From: Acidimicrobiia bacterium
Lineage (GTDB): Bacteria > Actinomycetota > Acidimicrobiia > Acidimicrobiales > Poriferisodalaceae
DNA: 64,000 bases
Reading direction: 5' to 3'
NCBI GenBank assembly: GCA_022822525.1
Contig: JAJEBN010000020.1
Coordinates: 1 to 64,000, forward strand
Shown piece by piece: positions 16,323-25,570 of this stretch (position 1 is the stretch's first letter; each line of letters starts with the position of its first letter). The notes under the pieces were generated by a model. The model ran no database searches and was not told the origin of the DNA. It worked only from the letters and a program-made list of their open reading frames with translations. Both the position numbers and the translations under genes were made by a program.

Positions 16323-17075
16323 ATGAGTACTACAGACGCCCTCGCAGGTGCAGAGGCAGCACCCGATCTCGAGTTCTTCTGGGACCCGGTGTGCCCGTTC
16401 GCGTGGATCACGTCGCGCTGGGTGGAAAAGGTCGTCGCTCAGACCGGCTACTCGGTGGACTGGCGATTCATCTCGCTGCGCATCCTGAACAAGCACCGCG
16501 ACTACGCCACCGAATTCCCTGCGGGATACGAGCAGGGGCACACGGCGGGGCTGCGGATGCTGCGCACCGCTGCTGCGGTTCGGGCAGAGCTCGGCCGCGA
16601 CGTCATGGGTCCGCTGTATGACGCGATGGGCCAGCACTACTGGGAGATGCCCAAGGGCTCAGGGCTGCGGGATCGCATCGGCACTGCGGAGCACACCGCG
16701 GAGGCGTTGGCGACTGCCGGCCTGCCGACGGACTTTGCTGCAGCCGTCGACGACGAGACATGGGACGCCGAGATCGAAGCCGAGACCGAGCTGGCGCTGA
16801 GCCGCACCGGGCGCGACGTCGGCACACCGATCATCACCGTCGAACCGCCGGACGGATTGTCATTCTTCGGACCGGTGATCTCACGCGTCCCGACCGACGA
16901 ACAGGCCGTCCCGCTGTGGAATGCCGTCATCGAGCTCGCACGCTTTCCCGGTTTCGCCGAGCTGAAGCGGTCGCTGCGCGAAGCCCCGCAGCTGCGCGTG
17001 CTGGGCACCATCACGGACGCACCCGAGATGGAGGACTGGGAAGCGGGTTCCCGCAAGGCCCACAAACCGACCTAG
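16323..17075 (+). CDS. DsbA-fold protein of the Rv2466c mycothiol-nitroreductase group, lacking the second cysteine
   Basis: Thioredoxin-fold protein of 250 residues. FWDPVCPFAWITSRWVEKV aligns with the active-site start of the mycobacterial nitroreductase Rv2466c, whose motif is CPWC. Here it is CPFA (Cys24, Ala27): only the first cysteine is kept, so disulfide exchange through a Cys pair is not possible, but a mixed disulfide with a low-molecular-weight thiol is. The C-terminal part contains the cis-proline region GTPIITVEPPD and LSFFGPVISRVP. It ends in CTAG shared with the convergent molybdopterin gene. Function is probably thiol-dependent reduction; partner not known. Confidence 0.82.
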   Translation: MSTTDALAGAEAAPDLEFFWDPVCPFAWITSRWVEKVVAQTGYSVDWRFISLRILNKHRDYATEFPAGYEQGHTAGLRMLRTAAAVRAELGRDVMGPLYDAMGQHYWEMPKGSGLRDRIGTAEHTAEALATAGLPTDFAAAVDDETWDAEIEAETELALSRTGRDVGTPIITVEPPDGLSFFGPVISRVPTDEQAVPLWNAVIELARFPGFAELKRSLREAPQLRVLGTITDAPEMEDWEAGSRKAHKPT

Positions 17076-20020
17076 CGCGGGTCGAAGCGGTACGCCTCGG
17101 CCCGGGGCTTGAGCGGGCGCGAGAGCCACAGCGGGCGCCGCAGACCGCCAGGGCCCGGCGCGGGCCGCGTCATCTCCAGCCAATCGGTGTACGCCTCCGC
17201 TGCGCGTGCGGTGTCCACCACCACGTCGCCGTAGCGGTCGTCGGCCGCAGCCGCACTCACGCGCACTCGCTGGTGCCAGCACTGCATGCCCGATACGGGG
17301 TCGGGCTGCACGGAGAAGGTCAGGTTCTGGTGCACGCCGGTGTCGTTCCACCACACCCGCTCTGAGTCGGGATCGTCGGACGCGAACGGCGCCATCGACC
17401 CCGTGCGCCGCAGCCGCCAGGTTGTGCCGTCCCGATCGATCTCTGCGGGACCGCCCGCCCACGACCTGGGCCCCTCGCCGTCGCCGCCACGTCCTTCCCG
17501 CTCTTGTTCGCTCCGCTCACGGGCCGCTCGGGCCACGGCTTCGCCTTCCGACTCAGCCTCCGGCGCGTCGGAGTGCGCGGCAGAGTCGAGCCGCCAGCGA
17601 CCCATGTGGTGCGAGGCGGCCACCACTCCTGGGCGGATGCCCTCGGTGCGCCATGCCGAGATGACGAAATGACCTATCCGGGTGGAGATCCGCACCAGCC
17701 CGCCGACATCGATGCCGAGCGCCTCGGCGTCGGACGGATGGATCCACAGCGGGTGGCGATGGCTGATCTCCGCCAGCCACTTCGAGTTCGCGGATCTGGT
17801 GTGGATCAGCGTCGGGATCCGGAAGGTCGGCACCAGGATCCGCTCGTCTCCGGCGATGTCCAGGTCCTGCCAATGCACGTGGCTGGGAATCCAGCCGGGC
17901 GTGGCGTGCTCGGGCCAGCCCCAATCGGCCAGCGTCGTCGAGTAGAGCTCCAGCTTGCGCGACGGCGTCGGGAAGCCCTGCCGAGCCGCGCCTGCCACGT
18001 GCACGCCGAGCGAGCCGTCGCCCAGCGGGGGCAGCCGCGCTGACGCCGCGCCGACCGTGTCACGCTGCGGCCGGTACACCCCGTCGTCGCCGAGCACTGC
18101 GCCCAGCAGCTGCGACGGTGCCACGACGCGTTCGTGGTGGCCGTAGGGGTCGCCCTCGATGGCATATGCGCCGCGGTCGCGCATGAACTCCAGCGGCGAC
18201 TGGCCGGCCTCAGCAGCATCGTCTGCCAGTCCGGGGACCTCATCGGCGAAGATCGCCCCGTAGTACTCATCGACGCTGATGGGCTCACCGGGTCTGGCGG
18301 GGCTCTCGAACCACTTGCGGATGCCCAGCGATCCGTCGGGGTCGATCCGCCACGACAGGTCGATCCAGAACTCGTTCTCCTCCCAGACCTCTCCTGGGTT
18401 GAATTCGTGGGTCCGGGTGTGCGGTCCTACGTCTCGCCCCTCCAGCTCCGCGTAGCGGCGCATGACCGGCTGGCGGAATCCCAGCCATTGGCCGGCGTGG
18501 GTCTCGAAGGACGCCAGGTCGTGGCGTTCGGAGCCGACACCCATCGGCAGCACGTAATCGGCGAACCACGCCGTCTCGGACCAGGTGGGCGTCAACGCCA
18601 CGTGGCAGCCGACGCGGTCAGGATCGGACAGGGCTTCCAGCCAGCTGAAGCCGTCGGGATTCGTCCACACCGGGTTGTAGACGCGGGTGAAGTAGGTATC
18701 CAGACGCCCCCGGCCCTCACGCAAGAAGTGCGGCAGCAGGATCGACATCTCGTGATGACAGAGCGGGTATTCGGGCGGCCAGGAGAGCTCATTCCAGTGA
18801 TCGGATGCCGGCGGCCGCAGCGGAGGCGCCGGCTTCATCTTGTGCCAGCCGGCACCAGTCGTGCCGCCGGGCGTGCCCACCGAGCCGGTGAGCACGTTGA
18901 GGAAGAACAGGCAGCGGGCCGTCTGCCAGCCGCCGAGGTTGCCCGCCCCGGCCGCTCGCCAGTTGTGGGATGCAAAGCGACTCTGCGCGTTGCCGATCAA
19001 CGCTGCGATCTCGCGCAGCTCATCCGCGTCCAGCCCGCACAAATGGGCAGCCCGCTCAGGCGTGTAGTCGGCGTAGGCGTCGAGCAGCGCCCGCTCGAGT
19101 GACTCGAAGACGGGCGGCAGATCGGGGCGAGTCCGCGACAGGTAGGTCTGCCAATTCGTCCATCGGTGCACGAAGGCGCGGTCCCAGGTTCCGGCTTCGA
19201 TCAGCAGGTGCGCCAGGCACAGCAGCAGGACCGGCTCGGTCCCGGGCCACGCCGGCAGCCAATGATCCGCCTTGGCCCCCGTGTTGGACAGCCGGGGATC
19301 CACGCAGATGACCTTGGCGCCACGCTGCTGCCCTTCGATGATGCGCTGCGCATGCGGATTGAAGTAGTGCCCAGCCTCGAGATGGCTCGAGATGAGAAAG
19401 ATCACCTCGGCATTGGCGAAGTCGGACGAGGGCCGGTCGTGGCCCATCCAGCTGGCGTACCCGACACGTGCGTTGGAGGAGCAGACGTTGGTGTGGCTGT
19501 TGTGCCCGTCGATGCCCCACGCCGTCAGGACGCGCTCGGTGTAACCGTCCTCGCCCGGCCGGCCGACGTGGTACATGATCTCGTCCCGGCGGCCCTCGGT
19601 GATCGCGGTCCGGATGCGCTCGGCGATATCGCTCAGCGCATCGTCCCAGCTGATCCGCTCCCAACCGCCGCCGCCCCGCTCGCCAGTGCGGCGAAGCGGG
19701 TGCAGGATCCGCTCGGGATCGTGCACCTGGTTGATCGTGGCCGGTCCCTTCGCGCAGTTGCGGCCGCGTGAGGCGGGATGCTCAGGGTTCCCCTCGAAGC
19801 GCACCACCTCGTCGGTGTCGCGATCGATGTACGCGACCAGCCCGCAGGCTGCCTCGCAGTTGAAGCAGGTCGTGGGCACCAGGGAGTAGTTGCGCTCGAC
19901 GCGTTCGGGCCACGACGCCGCATCGAGCTCGGTCCAGTTGTGCCATTCGCTGTGCGGGACGGCCGAGCTGAGACGCATCGCAGCGTCCGCCGCGCCCGCG
20001 GATTGATCCTGATCGGTCAT
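17072..20020 (-). CDS. Molybdopterin (bis-MGD) oxidoreductase catalytic subunit
   Basis: DMSO-reductase-superfamily catalytic subunit, 982 residues. An N-terminal [4Fe-4S] site is Cys52, Cys55, Cys59 and Cys89 (CFNCEAACG ... GRNCAKG). The likely Mo ligand is Cys180 in HTNVCSSNARVGY. VICVDPRLSNTGAKADHWL and the C-terminal molydopterin-binding domain (VPTFRIPTLIHTRSANSKW, HPSDAEALGI) follow. No Tat signal peptide precedes the cluster, so it should be cytoplasmic. Between the C-terminal domain and the end lies a charged low-complexity stretch (about residues 855-900, EGEAVARAARERSEQERE). It is downstream of the Fe-S/NrfD gene by 10 bases. It looks like a polysulfide/thiosulfate/sulfite-type enzyme, but the substrate cannot be read from sequence. 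Confidence 0.88.
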   Translation of the reverse strand: MTDQDQSAGAADAAMRLSSAVPHSEWHNWTELDAASWPERVERNYSLVPTTCFNCEAACGLVAYIDRDTDEVVRFEGNPEHPASRGRNCAKGPATINQVHDPERILHPLRRTGERGGGGWERISWDDALSDIAERIRTAITEGRRDEIMYHVGRPGEDGYTERVLTAWGIDGHNSHTNVCSSNARVGYASWMGHDRPSSDFANAEVIFLISSHLEAGHYFNPHAQRIIEGQQRGAKVICVDPRLSNTGAKADHWLPAWPGTEPVLLLCLAHLLIEAGTWDRAFVHRWTNWQTYLSRTRPDLPPVFESLERALLDAYADYTPERAAHLCGLDADELREIAALIGNAQSRFASHNWRAAGAGNLGGWQTARCLFFLNVLTGSVGTPGGTTGAGWHKMKPAPPLRPPASDHWNELSWPPEYPLCHHEMSILLPHFLREGRGRLDTYFTRVYNPVWTNPDGFSWLEALSDPDRVGCHVALTPTWSETAWFADYVLPMGVGSERHDLASFETHAGQWLGFRQPVMRRYAELEGRDVGPHTRTHEFNPGEVWEENEFWIDLSWRIDPDGSLGIRKWFESPARPGEPISVDEYYGAIFADEVPGLADDAAEAGQSPLEFMRDRGAYAIEGDPYGHHERVVAPSQLLGAVLGDDGVYRPQRDTVGAASARLPPLGDGSLGVHVAGAARQGFPTPSRKLELYSTTLADWGWPEHATPGWIPSHVHWQDLDIAGDERILVPTFRIPTLIHTRSANSKWLAEISHRHPLWIHPSDAEALGIDVGGLVRISTRIGHFVISAWRTEGIRPGVVAASHHMGRWRLDSAAHSDAPEAESEGEAVARAARERSEQEREGRGGDGEGPRSWAGGPAEIDRDGTTWRLRRTGSMAPFASDDPDSERVWWNDTGVHQNLTFSVQPDPVSGMQCWHQRVRVSAAAADDRYGDVVVDTARAAEAYTDWLEMTRPAPGPGGLRRPLWLSRPLKPRAEAYRFDPR

Positions 20021-20030
20021 GACAGTTCGC

Positions 20031-21371
20031 TCATGAGAGGGGCACCGCCTGCGCGTCACGCAGGAATGCTCGATCGTGGCGCCACAGCCACGCCAAGACC
20101 GCCAACGCCGCCACGGGCGTCCACGAGAAGACGGCTGCGTCGGCACGCATCGCCACCAGCGCGCCCCAGACCGCACCGCCGCCCAGGACAGCCTCGCCCA
20201 CCAGCCGCCCGATGAGCGCCAGCGCGGGGCGATCCGCCCACTGCACCCGGCCGCGGCACTGGCGCAGCAGCAACGCGGTGTACCCGGCGGTCGCCACCGA
20301 GAAGAGCGCCGTGGGGATGATCAGCACGGCGAACCAGGTCGAGCCGCCCCACAGCCCGCCGATGCCCCACAGCGTCACGAGCGCGCCGTCGATCATGATC
20401 ACCCACGCACCCGCAGTGATCCAGCTGCGGAGTCGGCCCTTGGTGAACAGGTACCAGAAGCGCTCGGGGCGCTTGAGGTCGGCAATCAGCAGCACACCGG
20501 TCACGGCGAGCGCGACCAGCGCGATGACGGCGGGGCCCGTGGCCAACACGGCGCGGTCGTCCCAGCCCAGCAACGCTGCGGCCATCGCCCACAGCATCAC
20601 GCCGGCCGCCACACCCTTGGTGACGAAATACGCGGAGACCTTGGCGCCCCACGGCTCCGCGTGCGCCACGGTGTACGCGGTGCGCGCGTCGGAGCTGCTG
20701 CCCTGGGGCCACGCCGCGCTGCCGGTCCAGTCCGACCAGATCAGCCCATCGGCTGCGACGGGCCGAGACAGTGGATCGAGTGCCTCAGGCACTGTGCCCG
20801 CGTAGTGCACCTTCGGCAGCGTGCGCCGCTCAGGCGCCCGCACGGGCAGCGCCTCGCTCTGGATCCGCCGTGCAGCGAGGTCGTTCGGGTCGTCATGGTC
20901 GACGACGGTGATGGCGCGGGTCGGGCAGACCGACACGCACGATGGCTCCAGCCCCACCTCGAGGCGGTGCTGGCAGAAGTTGCACTTGTGCGCGGTATTG
21001 GTGCGCGGCGAGATGTAGAGCGCGTCATAGGGGCAGGCATTCATGCAGCCCTTGCAGCCGATGCAGCGGGAGTCGTCGAAATCGACGACTCCGTTGCTCG
21101 CACGGAACAGCGCCCCCGTCGGGCAGATCGAGATGCACGGTGCGTCGTCGCAGTGATTGCAGCGCATCACCGCGAAGTGCCGCTGCGTGTCAGGGAACTC
21201 GCCCGTCTCGACGTAGTTCACCCAGGTGCGGTTGACACCCAACGGCACGTCGTGCTCGCTCTTGCACGCCACCGTGCACGCGTGACAGCCGATGCACGCG
21301 CCGCTGTCCAGCAGGAACCCGAGGCGCGTCACGCACACAGGATCGCACAGCCGACGGCTGTGCAGATGCAT
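20031..21371 (-). CDS. Fused 4Fe-4S electron-transfer subunit and NrfD-like membrane anchor
   Basis: A 446-residue fusion of two subunits that are normally separate. Residues 1-160 hold four cysteine clusters for [4Fe-4S] centres: Cys26/29/32/36, 71/74/79/83, 103/106/109/113 and 130/133/145/149 (DmsB/NrfC type). After a linker, about residues 225-440 form several membrane helices of NrfD/PsrC/DmsC type (GVMLWAMAAALLGW, AVIALVALAVTGVLLIADL, with KRPERFWYLFTKG between helices). It would link the cytoplasmic molybdopterin subunit to the quinone pool. Start ATG at 21371; a later GTG (21332) is possible because family proteins often begin just before TRLGFLLD. Confidence 0.86.
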   Translation of the reverse strand: MHLHSRRLCDPVCVTRLGFLLDSGACIGCHACTVACKSEHDVPLGVNRTWVNYVETGEFPDTQRHFAVMRCNHCDDAPCISICPTGALFRASNGVVDFDDSRCIGCKGCMNACPYDALYISPRTNTAHKCNFCQHRLEVGLEPSCVSVCPTRAITVVDHDDPNDLAARRIQSEALPVRAPERRTLPKVHYAGTVPEALDPLSRPVAADGLIWSDWTGSAAWPQGSSSDARTAYTVAHAEPWGAKVSAYFVTKGVAAGVMLWAMAAALLGWDDRAVLATGPAVIALVALAVTGVLLIADLKRPERFWYLFTKGRLRSWITAGAWVIMIDGALVTLWGIGGLWGGSTWFAVLIIPTALFSVATAGYTALLLRQCRGRVQWADRPALALIGRLVGEAVLGGGAVWGALVAMRADAAVFSWTPVAALAVLAWLWRHDRAFLRDAQAVPLS

Positions 21372-21481
21372 CAATCGAGTACGTCCCGCCAGCCGCGATG
21401 CAGACACGTCGCCGATGCGCGGGTTGCCGGCCGCCCAAGTCAGCGCGCCTAACGTGGCACGGGACGAGCCAGGGGGCACTC

Positions 21482-22741
21482 ATGAGCGACGATGCCGCGA
21501 ACGGCCAGAGCAAGGGCGCTGCCGCAGACGGTGACGAGATCATTCGCCTGAACGATGTGTACAAGATCTTCGGACCCCAGCCGCGAGGCCGCGCGTTCGA
21601 ATTGGCCCGCTCCGGCGTGCCCAAGAACGATGTGCAGCGGCTGTCGGGGCACGTCGTCGGCCTCACCGACGTCAACTTCTCGGTCAAGCGCGGCGAGATC
21701 TTCGTCGTGATGGGCCTGTCGGGTTCAGGCAAGTCCACGGCGATCCGGATGGTCAACAAGCTCTACGACGTCACGCACGGCGAGGTGCTCGTCGACGGAA
21801 CCGACGTGCAGAAGCTCGAAGGAACCGATCTGCAGGCATTCCGGCGGCAGAAGATGGGCATGGTGTTCCAGCACTTCGCCCTCTTCCCGCACCGCAGCGT
21901 CATCGACAACGTCGGCTACGGGCTCAAGGTGCAGAGGGTCGATCGCTCAGACCGAAACGACGCATCAATGAGGGCGCTGTCGCTCGTCGGGCTCGCCGCA
22001 TTCGCTGATCACCGGCCGGCCCAGCTCTCGGGCGGCATGCAGCAGCGCGTCGGCCTCGCCAGGGCACTCGCCTCCGATCCCGACATCCTGCTCATGGACG
22101 AGGCCTTCAGTGCCCTCGATCCGCTCATCCGTCGCCAGATGCAGGACGAGATGATGGAAATCCAGGACGAAGTCCACAAGACGATCCTGTTCATTACCCA
22201 CGACCTCAACGAGGCACTGCGCATCGGCGACCGGGTCTGCATCATGAAAGACGGCGCGGTCGTGCAGATCGGCACGCCCGAGGAGATCCTCACCGAGCCG
22301 GCGACCGGCTACGTGGCCGAGTTCGTCCAGGACGTCGACCAAGGGCGCGTCATCAAGGTGCACGAAGTCATGACCGAGCCTCGACCGATCCCCGCCGACA
22401 TGTCGCTCAGCGATGCGCTCACCCTCTGCCAGGACATCGCCGGCCGATTCTGCTGCGATACCGACGGCCGACCGATCTCGCTGCTGACGGCGGCCGACGG
22501 CTTGCGCGCCCGCAGCATGGGCAGCAATGACCTCGCCAAGGCGCTGCGATCCGATTTCGATAGGTGCAGTCCCGACGCGACGCTCAACGAGCTCTACGCA
22601 TCGGCTGGCCGAGGACTGTCGATCGCCGTCGTCGACGACAGCGGCAAGTTGATCGGCAACCTCGACCCGCGGCTCATCATGGAGGAAATGGGCCGCGTCG
22701 AAGGACTCATAGAGGGCTTCGAGCGGGAGGTGTTCATGTGA
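21482..22741 (+). CDS. proV: Glycine betaine/proline-type ABC transporter ATPase
   Basis: ATP-binding subunit of a QAT-family (ProU/OpuA) importer, 419 residues. Walker A is GLSGSGKST (78-86), signature QLSGGMQQRVGLARAL, Walker B DILLMDEAFSALD and H-loop FITHDLNEA. As in ProV/OpuAA there is an N-terminal extension (YKIFGPQPRGRAFE) and a C-terminal region of CBS type (from about residue 285) that in characterised members senses ionic strength. GGGGG ribosome site upstream of the ATG; the gene overlaps the permease (GTGA). Expected to drive uptake of betaine or a related quaternary amine. Confidence 0.93.
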   Translation: MSDDAANGQSKGAAADGDEIIRLNDVYKIFGPQPRGRAFELARSGVPKNDVQRLSGHVVGLTDVNFSVKRGEIFVVMGLSGSGKSTAIRMVNKLYDVTHGEVLVDGTDVQKLEGTDLQAFRRQKMGMVFQHFALFPHRSVIDNVGYGLKVQRVDRSDRNDASMRALSLVGLAAFADHRPAQLSGGMQQRVGLARALASDPDILLMDEAFSALDPLIRRQMQDEMMEIQDEVHKTILFITHDLNEALRIGDRVCIMKDGAVVQIGTPEEILTEPATGYVAEFVQDVDQGRVIKVHEVMTEPRPIPADMSLSDALTLCQDIAGRFCCDTDGRPISLLTAADGLRARSMGSNDLAKALRSDFDRCSPDATLNELYASAGRGLSIAVVDDSGKLIGNLDPRLIMEEMGRVEGLIEGFEREVFM

Positions 22742-25380
22742 GCGCGATCGCACTGCTCGGCCAGGCCAACGGCGCGGAAGAGGACACCGGCCACTTCATC
22801 GACCAATTCGTCGACGCGGTCACCGCGCCCGAGGCGGGCGATCGCGTAGTCGACTGGGCGACCACCGGAATCGAGTGGGCAGTGGTGATCGCGTTGTTCG
22901 CGATACCAGTGCTGATGGTGATCGGTGGCATGAGGACCCGCCGTTGGGGTATCGCCGGTGGCGGGCTCTTGGCGCTGCTTGCGGTGCTGTGGTACCGGAC
23001 CCGACCGAAGGAGTTGATCGCTTCGGGCCAGCGCAAATTCTCCCAAGAGGGCGAACCGATCGATTGCGTCAACGCAATCGTCGATGAGAGCGGCGAGTTG
23101 CTGGAGTGCAGCTCGGGCCTCGTCTCGCAGGTGCGCCAGAACACCGTTCTCGATCAATGGACGATCCCAGTCGGCGACTGGGGCGAGCAGACCGTGCGCT
23201 GGGTGGAGAACAACCTCGACGAGACGCTCCAAGTGATCGAGTGGCCCTTCGCCAGGCTCCTCGACCTGATCGTGGATCAATGGCTCGTGCAGATGTCGTG
23301 GATCACCGTGTGCCTCCTGGTGTTCGCCATCGGTTGGCTCGTCAGGGGCTTCGTTGTGGGCGCAATGTCAGCAACGGCGCTCGTTGCCTGCGGCCTGCTG
23401 GGTGCCGAGTACTGGGTGGAGACTGCACGCACGCTCGGCTTCATTGCGGTCGCGGTGCTCCTCTGTGTGATCGTCGGCATCCCGATCGGCGTGCTCTGCG
23501 GCCGGGTCGACGGTGCGTGGACCGTAGTCAGACCGGTCTTGGACGCAATGCAAGTGGTGCACTCGTTTGTGTACATGCTGCCGTTCATTTACTTCTTCGG
23601 AATCGGCTTCGTCTCAGCGACGATGGTCACCATGACCTTCGCCCTGCCACCGCTGATCCGGCTCACCAATCTCGGGATCCGGCAAGTACCCGAGGATGTC
23701 GTGGAGGCAGCCCGCGCATACGGCGCACCAGAGCGCCGGGTGCTCTTCGACGTACAGCTGCCGCTGGCTCGACCGGCGATCATGACGGGCCTCAACCAGA
23801 CATTGCTGCTGTCGATCTCCATGCTGGGCATCGCTGCCATCATGGGTGCGGGCGGCTTGGGTCGGCTGCTGTACCAAGGCATCCAGAACCAAGACATCGC
23901 CCTCGGTGTGTCCGGTGGCCTGGCCTTCTTCCTGGTGGCGGTGGTACTCGACCGGATCAGCCAAACCGATGCGGATCGCAGCAACCTGATATCGCGCATC
24001 GTCACGGCTTGGTCCAATCGCCGCACTCCCGAAAGACTGCTCGAGGCAGCTCAATCTGCAGCGAACGAGAAGGCATCCAAGCTCGCCGAAGAGCCCGACC
24101 CGCCCGCAGAAGAATTCGCTTCGGCTTCCCGGCGCGAGCGAATCTCAGTCGTTGTTGCGGGGCTGGGAGCGCTGGTCATGCTGCTAGCACTGCTCTTGCC
24201 GTGGAGCGTCGACGCCGGCCGGGTCTCGGCGTGGGCCCGCTTTGATGACGCCGATCTACGCACCGAGCAGTGCACTGGCGAATGGGTCGACGCCGCCCAA
24301 CTCGATTCGCAGGGTGCAGGTGGGGGATCCTCGGAGTTGGCCTGCACGGGCGAGACTCGCTACCTGTCCAATAGCTTCAACGGCGTGTCGCCATCAGGCG
24401 GCTCGTGGTACGGCATCTTCATGGCCGGACTCGCCGTGTCTCTGCTGTGGTCGGCAGCCATGATGCTCATTCGACCCGGCCAGACTCCGCCGTGGTTCGG
24501 TCCGCACGGTGCGATGCTGTTCGCTTCGGGCTCGCTGGGTCTGTCGCTGGCGTTTCTGCTCACGAACCCGCCGAGCATCGCGGCTGTTCACACGACAGGC
24601 ATCGGGGTGTGGATTGCCATAGCCGCCGGGTTGGTCGCGGTCACTGGCGCAGTCGCTTGGCTCTGGTGCGCTCCCATGACGGCGCGGCGTCCGCTGTCCG
24701 CTCGTATCGGCTGGGGCAGATTGGCTGGCTGCACATTCGCGGTACTGCTGCTGGTCATCGGGATCTACTCAGGCTGGAGCTACGACACTCGAGAGGGCTC
24801 CGTCATAGGTCCCGAGCTCCAAACCGAACTCGACGCCCTCGAGGTAGAAGCACGGGCCTGGGCCCGCGAGTCGCAAGAACTCGCCGCCCAAGCGGAGGCG
24901 GAAGAGGCCGCCGGCAACCTCGCTCGCGCCGAGGAACTGCGCAACGCCGAAATCGAGGCCAAGAGCAACGAGAGTGCAGCGAGCAACGAGTTCACCACGA
25001 AACGGTCGGAAGCTCAGCGCAAGGGCGATGTCATCTTCAACGGTTACCAAAGCGATGGTTCGCGCTTGGGCATCTGGACCCTGCTGGCTGGTTTGGCAAC
25101 GCTGGGCCTAGTCCTCCCCGCCATCGGGATGTTCGGCATCGACGAGGGGCGTCGTTATCGCTGGAGCACGGTCGTGGGAGGTGTGGGCCTAGCCATAGCG
25201 CTCGCACCGGCAGGCTGGATCGCCTCAATCTCCCGAGTGGCGGAGGTGAACTTCGTGTCGGGCGTGGGCGCGGTCGTCGCTATGGCCGCTGGCGCAACGA
25301 TTTTCGCCTCGAGCCGCGCCACCCTCGCAGAATTCGAGCGCAACAAGGTCTACGGGGACATTCCCGCCAACGCGGACTAA
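22738..25380 (+). CDS. proW: Oversized ABC transporter permease (ProW type) with extra membrane domains
   Basis: An 880-residue permease; usual ProW/OpuAB proteins are about 280-400. N-terminal membrane helices (residues 35-85) precede the permease core (about 185-425), which holds the coupling motif EDVVEAARAYGAPERRVLFD and the family block MLPFIYFFGIGF. The C-terminal half (from about 460) adds membrane helices and an Ala/Glu-rich coiled coil (residues 690-760, EAEEAAGNLARAEELRNAEI), then three more helices. The GTG start overlaps the proV stop, indicating translational coupling. The extra region has Cys pairs (ECSS, EQCTGEW, ELACTG) that could form extracytoplasmic disulfides. Transport role is clear; the added module is unexplained. 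Confidence 0.85.
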   Translation: MSAIALLGQANGAEEDTGHFIDQFVDAVTAPEAGDRVVDWATTGIEWAVVIALFAIPVLMVIGGMRTRRWGIAGGGLLALLAVLWYRTRPKELIASGQRKFSQEGEPIDCVNAIVDESGELLECSSGLVSQVRQNTVLDQWTIPVGDWGEQTVRWVENNLDETLQVIEWPFARLLDLIVDQWLVQMSWITVCLLVFAIGWLVRGFVVGAMSATALVACGLLGAEYWVETARTLGFIAVAVLLCVIVGIPIGVLCGRVDGAWTVVRPVLDAMQVVHSFVYMLPFIYFFGIGFVSATMVTMTFALPPLIRLTNLGIRQVPEDVVEAARAYGAPERRVLFDVQLPLARPAIMTGLNQTLLLSISMLGIAAIMGAGGLGRLLYQGIQNQDIALGVSGGLAFFLVAVVLDRISQTDADRSNLISRIVTAWSNRRTPERLLEAAQSAANEKASKLAEEPDPPAEEFASASRRERISVVVAGLGALVMLLALLLPWSVDAGRVSAWARFDDADLRTEQCTGEWVDAAQLDSQGAGGGSSELACTGETRYLSNSFNGVSPSGGSWYGIFMAGLAVSLLWSAAMMLIRPGQTPPWFGPHGAMLFASGSLGLSLAFLLTNPPSIAAVHTTGIGVWIAIAAGLVAVTGAVAWLWCAPMTARRPLSARIGWGRLAGCTFAVLLLVIGIYSGWSYDTREGSVIGPELQTELDALEVEARAWARESQELAAQAEAEEAAGNLARAEELRNAEIEAKSNESAASNEFTTKRSEAQRKGDVIFNGYQSDGSRLGIWTLLAGLATLGLVLPAIGMFGIDEGRRYRWSTVVGGVGLAIALAPAGWIASISRVAEVNFVSGVGAVVAMAAGATIFASSRATLAEFERNKVYGDIPANAD

Positions 25381-25405
25381 CCGGCCCACGGGGCGCTGCA
25401 TCGTA

Positions 25406-25433
25406 TTCCGAACATGTGCGCGCGGACTAGGGT
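25406..25433 (+). promoter_or_regulatory. Candidate promoter for the binding-protein gene
   Basis: TTCCGA (25406-25411) and TAGGGT (25428-25433) are 16 bases apart in the 190-base gap after the permease. A separate promoter would let the binding protein be made in excess of the membrane subunits, as is usual. The -35 match is poor. Confidence 0.35.
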
Positions 25434-25570
25434 GCAGGGCGCGTTTATGGCCGACTACTCTGCTGGGCGAGGGACCCTCGTCGAGCCGGGCGAACGGTGC
25501 CGCACACGCGTCGACACATCATGGTGCGCCGCATAACGCAATCTGTCGCAGATCAGGGAGGATCTCCGAA

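Noticed and set aside
20021-20176. N-terminal extension of the molybdopterin subunit (Arg/Trp-rich), possibly a Tat signal
   Set aside because: It lies inside the preceding Fe-S/NrfD gene, has no SRRxFLK-like motif or hydrophobic core, and the ATG at 20020 gives the normal start.
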